Shown: positions 34,097 through 43,227 of the stretch, in pieces
Numbering within the stretch: the stretch's first letter is position 1
Layout of the letters: each line of letters starts with the position of its first letter
DNA from: Paenibacillus arenosi
GTDB taxonomy: Bacteria; Bacillota; Bacilli; Paenibacillales; Paenibacillaceae
Length of the DNA stretch: 64,000 nucleotides
Reading direction: 5' to 3'
Assembly: GCF_014841135.1 (NCBI RefSeq)
Contig: NZ_JACYTN010000016.1
Span: 1-64,000, forward strand
Program-made: the position numbers and the translations under genes
Notes under the pieces: model-generated
What the model saw: the letters and a program-made list of their open reading frames with translations, nothing else
Databases searched by the model: none
What the model was told of the DNA's origin: nothing

Positions 34097-34940
34097 AGTA
34101 CACTCCTGCTTTAATTTTATCCCATGTGTGCTCACAATGAGTTGGTACAATTTCAATCTCAGGTGATGCTTGAGATAAATGGTGCAGTTTCTCAATATTT
34201 TGTCGGTAAGATGTTGAATCGCTAGTTAACAGGTTCGCAATTTTACTAGGAAATACAAGGTTTTGATACGTTTTACTTAGCCACACCGCGTCTGCACATA
34301 GAAAAACAATTTTACTACTGTGTAAATGGACGAATAGGCCAAATTGTCCCGCTGCATGCCCTGTTAAGTCAACAGCAAGTAAGGAGCCATCACCAAATAC
34401 ATCGTAACCCTCTTCAAATTTCCCATATGCCGGGGCGAGCTTCATCGATGGATTGTGATCAATAAATGTCATCCTTTGCTCTAAATCAATCGGCAGAGTG
34501 TCTTTTAAACACCCTTTTAATAGAGTTCCAAATTTACTCCTCTTCTTTATATCCTCATAAGCTTTTGCGAAGGTTAGTATTTTGGCTGTTGGGAAGTCAA
34601 GTAGACCAGCTGTGTGATCGCCATGAAAATGAGAAATAATAATATATTTAATTTCCTCTGGATGAATACCATCAAGAAGCAGCTGCTGTTTCATAGATTG
34701 CTCTTCCGTAAAATGAACTGGGGTAAGCTTTGCATATACAGAGTACGGAAATTTTTTTGTTGCTTCTTTAAAGTGTTCCGCATATCCGGTATCAAATAAT
34801 ATATACCCTAAGCTGGGATGCTGAAGTAATCCTACTGTAGCTGGAAACCGGATTTGCTTCCAACTGCCCTTGGCGTAGGCAATTTTCTCTGGATGTGTGC
34901 AATATCCTGTATCATATAGCTTTAAAGATTTGATTTTCAT
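34089..34940 (-). CDS. metallo-beta-lactamase-fold hydrolase
   Basis: A 283-residue MBL-fold enzyme. The zinc motif HFHGDHTAG and further ligands (GHAAGQF, an Asp in LCADAVW, and the late His in VPTHCEHTWD) are complete, in the arrangement of AiiA-like lactonases. The ATG at 34940 overlaps the stop of the reductase gene as ATGA. In this operon a lactonase or thioesterase role is the natural guess, for example opening a lactone or releasing an acyl product, but quorum-quenching or resistance roles are possible. Confidence 0.85.
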   Translation of the reverse strand: MKIKSLKLYDTGYCTHPEKIAYAKGSWKQIRFPATVGLLQHPSLGYILFDTGYAEHFKEATKKFPYSVYAKLTPVHFTEEQSMKQQLLLDGIHPEEIKYIIISHFHGDHTAGLLDFPTAKILTFAKAYEDIKKRSKFGTLLKGCLKDTLPIDLEQRMTFIDHNPSMKLAPAYGKFEEGYDVFGDGSLLAVDLTGHAAGQFGLFVHLHSSKIVFLCADAVWLSKTYQNLVFPSKIANLLTSDSTSYRQNIEKLHHLSQASPEIEIVPTHCEHTWDKIKAGVYYE

Positions 34941-35923
34941 TGTATTTTCCACCAGTCTACAAACTTTGTGATTCCTTCTTCTATACTGATCCTAGGAGCA
35001 TATCCTAGTTCTTTTTTAGCTTTATCCATATTTAATGTCTGGCTTTTTGAAAGGACACTAACCGTATATTTGGTGAGAATAGGTTCTTTTCCGAACAAAA
35101 TCGTTTTTGAAATTCCTTCTAATATAGCAGCTAGTGTAAAAGCAGTTTTGTAGGAAATGTTTTTATATTGTACGTCCTTATCAAGTCGCTTCATGACATG
35201 TTCAATGACTTCATATAAATTTACACGTTCGTCATTGGTTATATTATATTTTTGTCCTAATGTATGTACGGGGGAATCCATACAAAGAAGTAAAGCATCT
35301 ACAACATTCTCGACATAAGTAATATCAACAAGAACATTGTCTGTACCGATTCTCGGCAGGGCACCTTTTTCACATACTTTAATAAGCCGTGGAAGAATCG
35401 CGTTATCTCCTGGACCAAACAAAGCGCGTGGGCGTATCGTAATAACAGGTAGACCATCCGAGAAAGCTTGATCTACACCTTGTTCAGCCATGTACTTCGT
35501 CTTGGCATAATGATTGACAAAGGTATCAGGAAGCTTCGCATTTTCCATTACATCTTGTCGCTCATCATAATAGAAATAAATACTCGGTGTTGATACATGG
35601 ATCAGGCGTTTTATACCAGACTTTTGACTTCCCTCGATAATATGCTTTGTTCCTAGCACATTCGCATTGTAAAAATCTTTATATTTGCCCCAAGGGGAAG
35701 AAAGAGCACCGCTATGAAAGATGTAATCTTTATTTTTACACACTTGCAGCACACGATCCCTGTCTTCAAGCCGACACTGTACAAACTCAATTCCATGTTG
35801 TTCTAAATAGGTACCGATTGCTTTATTTCTCCCGATTGCGGTTACTTCATAGCCCATCTGCTTCAATCGCAAGGCGAGCTTTTGTCCTAGAAAGCCCGTT
35901 CCACCCGTCACTAGCATTTTCAT
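34937..35923 (-). CDS. extended-SDR reductase, OleD/3-beta-HSD-like
   Basis: A 328-residue NAD(P)-dependent short-chain reductase. The cofactor loop TGGTGFLG is at the N-terminus and the catalytic YAKTK follows STPSIYF. Several segments resemble OleD, the 2-alkyl-3-oxoalkanoate reductase of olefin biosynthesis: HSGALSSPWGKYKDFYNANV, IRPRALFGPGD, ISYKTAFTLAAILE and LGYAPRISIEEGI. The usual job would be reduction of a beta-keto acid made by the KASIII-like enzyme. The ATG overlaps the ATP-grasp stop (ATGA) and the hydrolase start overlaps its own stop. Confidence 0.85.
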   Translation of the reverse strand: MKMLVTGGTGFLGQKLALRLKQMGYEVTAIGRNKAIGTYLEQHGIEFVQCRLEDRDRVLQVCKNKDYIFHSGALSSPWGKYKDFYNANVLGTKHIIEGSQKSGIKRLIHVSTPSIYFYYDERQDVMENAKLPDTFVNHYAKTKYMAEQGVDQAFSDGLPVITIRPRALFGPGDNAILPRLIKVCEKGALPRIGTDNVLVDITYVENVVDALLLCMDSPVHTLGQKYNITNDERVNLYEVIEHVMKRLDKDVQYKNISYKTAFTLAAILEGISKTILFGKEPILTKYTVSVLSKSQTLNMDKAKKELGYAPRISIEEGITKFVDWWKIQ

Positions 35924-37083
35924 AAAGGTTCACCATCCCATGCTATGTCATGCGTTGTTTGCTCTAACATAGTCCGCTTATGTTTAACACTTTCACGCCA
36001 TAATTTATACATGCTAAAAAACTGGTAAAAATATGGTTTTCTATCGGTGCGGCTATACATAATATCTGGATAGGAGCGTAGAACTTGTAGCCATCGCTTA
36101 CGTTTTTGTTTACTTTTTACATAAGGGAGCCCATATACAAGCATGGCTAACCGAATGGCACACTCAGCATTTACTTTCGGAGTTAGTGGCTGGTCTATTT
36201 TTGCATTTAAAAAAGCGGATACGATTTCCTCATCAAATAAATGTAACCCACTTGTGGCACGTGGATTACATTCAATGGGAATAGCATCTCCGTTCTCTGT
36301 AACGATAAAATCAAAAGCAATTTGCCCAGAGAAATCTAGCTCTTTTACCATATGCTCAACAAACTGTTCAATTTTAGCATGATCAATAGGTTTAAACGCA
36401 ATGGTAGCGCCTAAGCCTGCCGTGAATTCCGTTTTATAGGTAGAGTGAGCTAACACGTTCCCAGATTGTGCGATACTGTAGGAACAATGCTGTGTTCCTG
36501 GTATAAACTCTTGAATGATGTAATTTGACTTATCTACTATGTTTTCTTTTATAGCAGCCTCTTTTGTAATAAACTCCACTTTATCAGAGAAACGGGAGAA
36601 AATCGGCTTCAGCACAAAAGGAGTTGTGGCTGGTGCTTCGTGAATCATTGTTTTTATAGCATGTTCATTATTTATTTTATATGTCGCAGGAACTCGCCAA
36701 CCTAAATTCGCTGTTAACTGAATAAACCCCCATTTATTATGGAGTAAGGAAAGTTTATGAAAATCATCTACGAATACATGACAAAAGGGACTAAATATTT
36801 CTTTATATCTAGCTATATAAAATATTTCTTCACAAGTTGGAATAAGCACATCCACATGATGGCGTTGAATTATCGATAACAGCGCATCGATGCTTTCTTT
36901 TGTGTTCCACTTTGGAGAAGGAATTTCATAAAAGTAATCCGTACTTGTTGAAGCTTTGCTTAATGGATAGGGAGTACTATCCGCAATAATAACGGTATGT
37001 CCGGTACTATGAAACAGTCTACACAAATGTAAAGCTGCTGGTGCACGTGCCCCTGTAATTAATATGGTTTTGTTAGTATTCAA
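35920..37083 (-). CDS. ATP-grasp ligase
   Basis: A 387-residue ATP-grasp protein, a carboxylate-amine/thiol ligase acting through an acyl-phosphate. The N-terminal Rossmann part (ITGARAPAALHLCRLFHSTGHTVIIAD) is of the carbamoyl-phosphate-synthase-like type. The grasp core includes PFVLKPIFSRFSDKV, YIIQEFIPGTQHC and the magnesium motif IPIECNPRATSGLHLF. The TTG start, 9 bases after GGGGG, lies within the end of the KASIII gene (11-base overlap). It could join the acyl product to an amino acid or amine; substrates are unknown. Confidence 0.85.
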   Translation of the reverse strand: MNTNKTILITGARAPAALHLCRLFHSTGHTVIIADSTPYPLSKASTSTDYFYEIPSPKWNTKESIDALLSIIQRHHVDVLIPTCEEIFYIARYKEIFSPFCHVFVDDFHKLSLLHNKWGFIQLTANLGWRVPATYKINNEHAIKTMIHEAPATTPFVLKPIFSRFSDKVEFITKEAAIKENIVDKSNYIIQEFIPGTQHCSYSIAQSGNVLAHSTYKTEFTAGLGATIAFKPIDHAKIEQFVEHMVKELDFSGQIAFDFIVTENGDAIPIECNPRATSGLHLFDEEIVSAFLNAKIDQPLTPKVNAECAIRLAMLVYGLPYVKSKQKRKRWLQVLRSYPDIMYSRTDRKPYFYQFFSMYKLWRESVKHKRTMLEQTTHDIAWDGEPL

Positions 37084-38062
37084 AAAGAATGCCCCCGATA
37101 GAAAGCCCAGCAGAAGTACCTAACAATAATACTTTACTTCCGCGCTGCACTTTCTTTTGCTTAATCGCTTCGAACAGAGCAATTGGAATAGATGCGGAAA
37201 TCATATTACCGTAGTCTTCAAAAATGGTCATGAAGCGCTCTTCCTCAACGCCTAGTTTTTTGCGAATCAGTCGCATAGCTGGTCCACTTGCTTGGTGAGG
37301 AACAATTAAATCAATATCATCTAGCGTATAACCAGTATTCATAAGTAGTTTATCGATAAACTTCAACATATACGTAGAAGATAATTTAAAAATCGCTCTA
37401 CCATTCATATCGAACAAGAAGTCTTCTTTGCGCTCTTCGCTATATTCTCTAGGATGAATCATCGTTCCACCGCCACGAATTTCAGATAGATGCGCACCAG
37501 AGCTATAGGTTTCCATATGAGAAGCGATAATGGAAGAGGTATGATCGCTTTTGGATACCACAACAGCCGCCGCACCGTCACCGAATAAAATGCTGCTTTC
37601 ATTTTGTCCCCAATTTAATCCCACAGAAGAAATCTCAGAAGAAATGATGACCACATTGTTGTATCGCCCGCATTCCATTGCGTAAGATATGGTATCAAGT
37701 GCTGTTACGAAACTTAGGCAGGTTGAGTTGATATCAAAACATGGAATACCAGAGTGCTGTAGTCCAAGCTGCTCTTGAATAAGTGATGCAGTAGAAGGAA
37801 TTGCCTGTTGAATCGTCCCACTTCCGCAGATAATACAATCGATATCATCCCATGTTAGCTGAGCATCTTCTACCGCTTTTTTCGCAGCTTCAGCACCCAT
37901 ATAAGAGGAGGTTTCACCATCAACAAAATATCGTGTCTTTACACCGGATTTTTTGAATGTCCAGCCTTCTGGCACATGTAGCATACGATCTATTTCAAAA
38001 GAATCTACTTTTCGTTTTGGAAGATAAGTGCCCATCCCTTTTATGCTGATATGTCTTTTCAT
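37073..38062 (-). CDS. beta-ketoacyl synthase III-like enzyme (FabH/OleA group)
   Basis: A 329-residue condensing enzyme, first gene of the operon. The catalytic triad is complete: Cys in DINSTCLSF, His in VPHQASGPAMR and Asn in EDYGNMISASIP. The N-terminus GMGTYLPKRKVDSFEI and GVKTRYFVDGE is as in FabH-like secondary-metabolism synthases. It would condense two acyl units (acyl-CoA or ACP) to a beta-keto product. No acyl-carrier protein gene is nearby, which favours acyl-CoA substrates as in OleA. AGAGGGGAT precedes the ATG. Its message runs on through at least five overlapping genes. Confidence 0.88.
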   Translation of the reverse strand: MKRHISIKGMGTYLPKRKVDSFEIDRMLHVPEGWTFKKSGVKTRYFVDGETSSYMGAEAAKKAVEDAQLTWDDIDCIICGSGTIQQAIPSTASLIQEQLGLQHSGIPCFDINSTCLSFVTALDTISYAMECGRYNNVVIISSEISSVGLNWGQNESSILFGDGAAAVVVSKSDHTSSIIASHMETYSSGAHLSEIRGGGTMIHPREYSEERKEDFLFDMNGRAIFKLSSTYMLKFIDKLLMNTGYTLDDIDLIVPHQASGPAMRLIRKKLGVEEERFMTIFEDYGNMISASIPIALFEAIKQKKVQRGSKVLLLGTSAGLSIGGILFEY

Positions 38063-38417
38063 GCTCTATCCCCTCTTAATCTTTTTATGTCCATTTAAAA
38101 ATTACGTAATAACCCAGATATTGTTGTGGAGAAATACAGAAATTTTTTTGTGAAATTTAGGTGTTTCCTTTAGGACCTTCTAATAATGTCCCTCTGCAAA
38201 ATGGTAGTTTACAAGTAGAGATTTTCTCTTTTTACAGAGAGTTCTTTAAATTTAATTTAGAAAAAACTCTCAAATCAATTTAATCATATAAAACCAATTA
38301 TTTGAAAGTATTTAATAGATTTTTCATAAATTAAAGCAAATAAAAGTATGGAGAGAATTAAGCACGAAGTACCAGTCTTGGGAAAAATCCATGTACACTT
38401 TTCTATTGCAATAACAG
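38063..38417. other. AT-rich leader region of the biosynthetic operon, no gene
   Basis: No frame with a credible start was found. The stretch is very AT-rich, contains the KASIII ribosome site at its left end and must hold the operon promoter on the minus strand, but no pair of boxes is convincing. Confidence 0.35.
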
Positions 38418-38478
38418 CACAGAAAAAAGCCTGATAAACCATAGTTTTTGGCGTATCAGGCAAATATAGATTGTCTCA
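38418..38478. repeat. direct repeat A, terminator hairpin
   Basis: This segment begins CACAGAAAAAAGCCTGATAA and folds as GCCTGATA...TATCAGGC. It matches repeat B (40831-40892) over about 60 bases with few differences, including the flanking CAAATATA-ATTGTCTCA. On the minus strand a U run follows the stem, so it can act as a terminator. It lies 500 bases beyond the DUF4041 gene stop. Confidence 0.75.
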
Positions 38479-38978
38479 CGTACTATTATTTGTAATGAGA
38501 GCGTAAAGTATCTTGTTTTAATAAATAGCACAAGGAAAACATGACAGAGATTTTTCGCAAACACATACGGATGGAACTGAATTACTTACCGGATATTAAA
38601 TTAACAGTACTCCTTGATTACGAAATCTATGACCGTATTGAATTCAACTCAGGACATCTCGTAACCGTAGCTACACACATGCAATGCACACAGAGTGTCG
38701 CTCTATCTGCAGCTTATCCTCCCAAGAAATCGCAATGGGGAGGTCATCAGACTGCGGATCCGTTTAAGTGTTTTGATATATGACGTAAGTGAAGCTAGAA
38801 CATGTTGACGCATTTACAAAACGCTCGTTGGTCAAGTGTTATATTTTTGTTTTCATTGATGCTATTCGAAACCGCCACAAAGGAAACTGTCTATTTTGCA
38901 GTAGGTATAGACGAAGCGCTATTGAACTCTACATTAATCTCTTGTATTTTCGGAAAATATTATTTAAATCAAACTAAC
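38479..38978. other. spacer beside the DUF4041 gene, no convincing gene
   Basis: A plus-strand frame of 80 codons (38541-38783) has only a weak AAGGA before its ATG and an unrecognised product, so it is not called. Nothing else was seen. Confidence 0.35.
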
Positions 38979-40364
38979 TTACTCCTTACTTACAGCAGCT
39001 TCCTCCCATGACTGAGTTAACTCTGTAATAACTAAAGATTTCTCTTTATTTAATAATTTTGATTCACGGTATTCTTCAGCCTCAGCAATTCGAATAAATT
39101 CAACGGTCTTATCATGATTCTTTGTTATAACTGATTCAATTTCATCTAATGTAACTTTGAAATACTCACGACGCTTATTTATTTTATTTAAACGTTTATT
39201 TTCGAATTCTCGATGTAAAGCTGCTTCTAAGCCTGGAGCATTTTCAGAAAAAATCATAGCATGTATATCAAAATTAAAAGGTACTGAAGCATCTCCGAGC
39301 TCAGATACACGATCAAGCGGCTCTAATCTTCGAGTCATCCCTATTTTATAAACCCCTTCACCAAATGAACCAATATTGGAAATAACATATACATAACCTG
39401 CTTTTTGATTAGCTTCTCTATAATCAATATCTTTAAGTTGTTGTTCAATTTCTTCTAAATTATTTTGAAGTTCATCTATTTTACTTAAAATCAAAGTTCG
39501 GTCATCATCATTCTTACAGGATTCAAGTTGCTTTAACGCTTTTTCAAGCGCGTTAGAATAATGTCGTCTCTCTTTTTCAACTACTTTTCGAGCCTCCTCA
39601 ACTTCACGTTGAAGGCGAGCTTCTTCACGCATCTGTTCTCGAATCTGTTTCTGCTCCTCTTTTTCTTCTTGTTTTTTTAATTGATATTCATGTGCAAGAT
39701 ATAACTCCGAAAATTTTAGGCGTAAATAATCATTTGAAATACTTACCTGCATTATTCGCCCAAGCTTGTTAAGCGCTTCAAATGCAGCCTTTATTCTCTT
39801 TTCAAAAGTATGAATATTATTAAATTTCACGTTGGATACACAACTATCGCATTCATTATTAAATGATCGCAAAACAAGCTTGATCATATCATTAACCATT
39901 TTTCGTCCTTCGGACTGACTATTATTTACGGTCCAATTTTGGTTCCCTGTGCAAGCAGTACTATTCTTAATCATCGATTTCTGCCTATCTCTTATTGATT
40001 CTAATGCTTCCTTAAAAGCTACACTATCAATAAACTCGTACTGTCGTTCATATAAGGAAAAAGACTCCAGCATAAGTTGCTCATCGAGTACTAGCAACTC
40101 TTTCTTTTTTTGTTCAGCCTGAGAATTTAATCTGAATAATGAATTAGATATATCTGATTTTTTGTTCTCATACTCATCCTTTTGATACTCTATATCATTA
40201 ATAATTTTTTCTTTCTCAATATTAAGTGAAGATATCCTAAGAGTAAGATCATAAATTTCCTGATGTTCAGGTGTTAAAATTGAATGAAGTGATTCATTTT
40301 CACGTTTTAAACTTTCCAATTCAGCTTTAATTTTCTTCAATTTGAATACATCAAAAACGCTCAT
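38979..40364 (-). CDS. DUF4041 / T5orf172 (GIY-YIG-like) domain protein
   Basis: A 461-residue protein of phage and defence-island type. Residues of about 1-95 and 205-310 form long charged coiled coils. The middle (GRKMVNDMIKLVLRSFNNECD to ALNKLGRI, about 150-205) matches the DUF4041 pattern. The C-terminal part (about 320-415) is a T5orf172/Mug113 domain, a GIY-YIG nuclease relative: GYVYVISNIGSFGEGVYKIGMTRRLEPLDRV, LEAALHREFENKRL and RREYFKV. It could be a DNA-end or invading-DNA nuclease; no activity is proven for most relatives. It is alone on AT-rich DNA flanked by direct repeats. Confidence 0.85.
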   Translation of the reverse strand: MSVFDVFKLKKIKAELESLKRENESLHSILTPEHQEIYDLTLRISSLNIEKEKIINDIEYQKDEYENKKSDISNSLFRLNSQAEQKKKELLVLDEQLMLESFSLYERQYEFIDSVAFKEALESIRDRQKSMIKNSTACTGNQNWTVNNSQSEGRKMVNDMIKLVLRSFNNECDSCVSNVKFNNIHTFEKRIKAAFEALNKLGRIMQVSISNDYLRLKFSELYLAHEYQLKKQEEKEEQKQIREQMREEARLQREVEEARKVVEKERRHYSNALEKALKQLESCKNDDDRTLILSKIDELQNNLEEIEQQLKDIDYREANQKAGYVYVISNIGSFGEGVYKIGMTRRLEPLDRVSELGDASVPFNFDIHAMIFSENAPGLEAALHREFENKRLNKINKRREYFKVTLDEIESVITKNHDKTVEFIRIAEAEEYRESKLLNKEKSLVITELTQSWEEAAVSKE

Positions 40365-40830
40365 TATGATTCTCCTTTTGCAAGATAAGTAGATATATTA
40401 CTCCTTATTATTTGAGATGCTTTCTACATTGCATTCAGGGTACCTTCTTGCATATTCCTCTACTATTAGTTTCTAAAATTCCATTCGACAATTAGGGATA
40501 AATTCCCTCTAATTTCACCGAAACACGCCAATACAATTCTTATTACTGCTATATACTGAGATTACTTACATCATAATCTGAGACTTTTTTCCGTAAGCTA
40601 TCTACGATAACAGGCCTCACAGAACCTATTTTATTCGTCGATGTTGATTTCTAACGGTTATCAGCGCACTTATATAATAACCTTTTCGATGCACTCTCAA
40701 CTAAGTTCCATAAAATAAGAACCGTTAAATTTAAAAATTGCGTCACCCTAAAAATAACATCAGTCAAGACTGTTAGAAATTATTTGGCAAGAGATAGTGC
40801 TATCAGCCTTGAATATTTCAAAACTTCTTA
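40365..40830. other. AT-rich upstream region of the DUF4041 gene, no gene
   Basis: About 470 bases with stop codons in all frames and no ribosome sites apart from the weak AAAGGAGAAT before the DUF4041 ATG. It lies between the DUF4041 gene and repeat B. Confidence 0.35.
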
Positions 40831-40892
40831 CACAGAAAAAAAGCCTGATAAACCAAGGGTTTTGGCTTATCAGGCAAATATACATTGTCTCA
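40831..40892. repeat. direct repeat B, terminator hairpin of the nat-like operon
   Basis: This is the second copy of the repeat at 38418-38478. GCCTGATAA pairs with TTATCAGGC, and the inner ACCAAGG/TTTTGG part also pairs. On the minus strand seven U residues follow, about 100 bases after the ABC permease stop, so this copy is the natural operon terminator. Confidence 0.75.
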
Positions 40893-40976
40893 AACATGTA
40901 CCATCATTTGTCTCATTTATTATTGTAATGTGTCTCAATTATAACTGTTACTCACAACAGGCTCACTTTCACTTCC

Positions 40977-42269
40977 TTAAATCTTATAAGCCTTCATCGC
41001 TTTGCGAACTTCTTTCCACGTAGGGCGCTTACCGTAGAGCAATACGCCTGTGCGGTAAATCTTCGCAGCCAACCAGCCGAATACAAGTACAGATAGAAGC
41101 AGGATCACGATCGACAACCAGAACTCCCACCACTGATATTCGCCCAAACCGATGCGAAGCAGCATCGAAGTCGGTGTGAAGAATGGGATAAACGATGTTA
41201 CTTTTACAAGCATCGAGTTCGGTGTAGATACGCTGAACATACCAATGTAGAATGCACCCAAGCTTAGGAATGTAATTGGTAGTACCGCTTGTGCCAAGTC
41301 TTCTGTACGGCTAACGATAGAACCAACCGAAGCGTACAGCGTCGCGTACAAGAAGTAACCGAACACGTATAGAATCAATCCATAAATAACGAGCATCGGA
41401 TCGAATTTGGAAATATCCAAATCAAGTCCTTTAAGCGCTTCTTGGTTATGCGGAAAGAGCAAGTTAATAACCGCTACTGCGATAAACGCCATAATCTGAA
41501 TCATACCAAGGATAAACATCGCCAATATTTTACCGAACATTTGCGCCAGCGGCGATACGCTCGTAATCAAAATTTCCATGACGCGCGAGCTTTTCTCCTG
41601 CGTTACTTCAGATGCAATCATATTACCTGTCATCTGAATAGAGGTAAAGAATAGTATGAGCAATGCAAATGTAACAACGAACGACTCAGCCTTGAACGCA
41701 GGCTCTTCTTCACCAGCTTCTTCTGCTAATTGACCACTGTCGCTAGCTTTCAATTTCTTCGTATCAAAGGAAACAGGTTGGTTCAATTGCTGTTGCTGAT
41801 CCGCAGTTAATGAGTCTTTTACAATCCACTGTGTCTTCAGTACCGTAAGAACAGCTGTAATGTCGCCTTGCAAACCGAAATCCAGATCTTCCTCACTATG
41901 GTACGTCACTTTCGGGAATGCCTGCTCACCGCCTTGTTCAGCAGCTTCAAACTTCAAGTATCCCGTAATAATGCCTTCTTTTACATCCTTCAATAGACCT
42001 TCTTCTGTTGCGTTATCATAAGGAACGAGAATGATATCATCTTGCTTCTGCTTGAATGCTTCTTCTAGCGACTTCTCAATCGCAGGGTAAGAAGAATTCA
42101 CAAGACCTACTTTAATCGCTTTGTCTTCATCATCGAACAAAGAAATAATAAACGGCAAGTTCATTACAATCGTAACGATCAAAGCCAATATCGCTGTTGT
42201 CATTAAAAATGCCTTCGTCATTAGCTTCGTTCTCAGAGAGAATCCGATTACTGTCCACACATTACGCAT
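40977..42269 (-). CDS. ABC transporter permease, NatB-like
   Basis: A 430-residue ABC-2 permease of the NatB/YhaP type: one N-terminal membrane helix, a long external domain of about 130 residues, then five or six helices at the C-terminus (ASEVTQEKSSRVMEILITSVSP is the typical cytoplasmic loop). NatAB exports sodium in Bacillus subtilis, but relatives export other cations or peptides. Its start overlaps the ATPase gene by eight bases. It is the last gene of the GntR-regulated operon, before repeat B. Confidence 0.87.
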   Translation of the reverse strand: MRNVWTVIGFSLRTKLMTKAFLMTTAILALIVTIVMNLPFIISLFDDEDKAIKVGLVNSSYPAIEKSLEEAFKQKQDDIILVPYDNATEEGLLKDVKEGIITGYLKFEAAEQGGEQAFPKVTYHSEEDLDFGLQGDITAVLTVLKTQWIVKDSLTADQQQQLNQPVSFDTKKLKASDSGQLAEEAGEEEPAFKAESFVVTFALLILFFTSIQMTGNMIASEVTQEKSSRVMEILITSVSPLAQMFGKILAMFILGMIQIMAFIAVAVINLLFPHNQEALKGLDLDISKFDPMLVIYGLILYVFGYFLYATLYASVGSIVSRTEDLAQAVLPITFLSLGAFYIGMFSVSTPNSMLVKVTSFIPFFTPTSMLLRIGLGEYQWWEFWLSIVILLLSVLVFGWLAAKIYRTGVLLYGKRPTWKEVRKAMKAYKI

Positions 42270-43167
42270 TCGACTCGCCCCCTACCGCTTTAATGAAGAT
42301 ATCGTTCAACGTTGGTTCCTTCACTTCAAAATGCTCCACAGTTGATTGACCCATCGCCTGCTGCAAAATATGCTGCGCGGCAGACTCATCAGCGATGTTG
42401 ATAATGTAGCCTGTTTCCGTACGATCAACCTGCTTAACACCAGCAATTTGCTCCAAGCCAGCAACGTCACCAGCCGTGCGAAGAATGACTTTCTCACGCG
42501 GATATTTCGCCTTCAAGTCACGCACTGCTCCTTGCAGCACCGCCTGACCTTTCTTCAAGATCGTCGTTTGACGGCACAATTCCTCAACATGCTCCATACG
42601 GTGTGTAGAGAACAAAATCGTCGCGCCATTGTCACGCAATTCCTTAACCGTCTCTTTCATCAATTCCACGTTAACAGGGTCAAGACCACTAAACGCTTCA
42701 TCCATGATAATGAACTTCGGATTATGAACAATAGATGCGATAAAGCCAATCTTTTGCTGATTTCCTTTGGACAGTTCCTCGATCTTCTTATTGTAGTTCT
42801 CAGGAACTTGGAAACGCTCAAGCCAATACTTCAAGCTCTTATCCGCATCACTGCGGGACATGCCGCGCAACTGTGCTAAGTAGAGTACTTGATCGCTAAC
42901 CTTTACCTTCGGGTACAAGCCACGTTCCTCTGGCAAATAGCCAAACAATTGCTCCAAGCCTTTATGATACGGCTTACCGTTGTATAAAATTTGGCCTGCG
43001 TCTGGATAAATAAGACCAAGCACCATTCGCATTGTCGTCGTCTTGCCGGCACCATTGGCACCTAACAAGCCATAAATTTCTCCTGCTTCTGCACTTAGGC
43101 TAATCTCATTGACTGCCGTCTTATCGCCATATTGCTTCACGATTCGGTCAAGCTGTAACGTCTTCAT
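42262..43167 (-). CDS. ABC transporter ATP-binding protein, NatA-like
   Basis: A 301-residue ATPase. Walker A GANGAGKTT, signature LSKGNQQKIGF, Walker B FIIMDEAFSGLDP and the H-loop STHRMEHVEEL are all present. The Walker B has DEAFSG in place of DEPTNG, common in NatA/YhaQ. The ATG at 43167 has GGAGAG 9 bases upstream; the seven-codon longer form has no ribosome site. It is coupled to the permease gene and follows another ATPase gene after 60 bases. Confidence 0.9.
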   Translation of the reverse strand: MKTLQLDRIVKQYGDKTAVNEISLSAEAGEIYGLLGANGAGKTTTMRMVLGLIYPDAGQILYNGKPYHKGLEQLFGYLPEERGLYPKVKVSDQVLYLAQLRGMSRSDADKSLKYWLERFQVPENYNKKIEELSKGNQQKIGFIASIVHNPKFIIMDEAFSGLDPVNVELMKETVKELRDNGATILFSTHRMEHVEELCRQTTILKKGQAVLQGAVRDLKAKYPREKVILRTAGDVAGLEQIAGVKQVDRTETGYIINIADESAAQHILQQAMGQSTVEHFEVKEPTLNDIFIKAVGGESNA

Positions 43168-43227
43168 CGTCCTAATCTCTCCTCTCATCGTTCACCCATT
43201 TACTCTCATTTGCTCTATAAAAATAAA

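Noticed and set aside
38640-38780. Possible tRNA-like piece around the CAGACTGCGGATCCG segment
   Set aside because: No acceptor stem or T-arm with matching geometry could be built.
38541-38783. 80-codon plus-strand frame near the KASIII operon
   Set aside because: Only a weak AAGGA before the ATG, no recognisable domain, and it lies in AT-rich spacer between a hairpin repeat and the DUF4041 gene.
42346-42879. 177-codon plus-strand frame opposite the NatA-like gene
   Set aside because: Antisense shadow; no ribosome site and no homology pattern.
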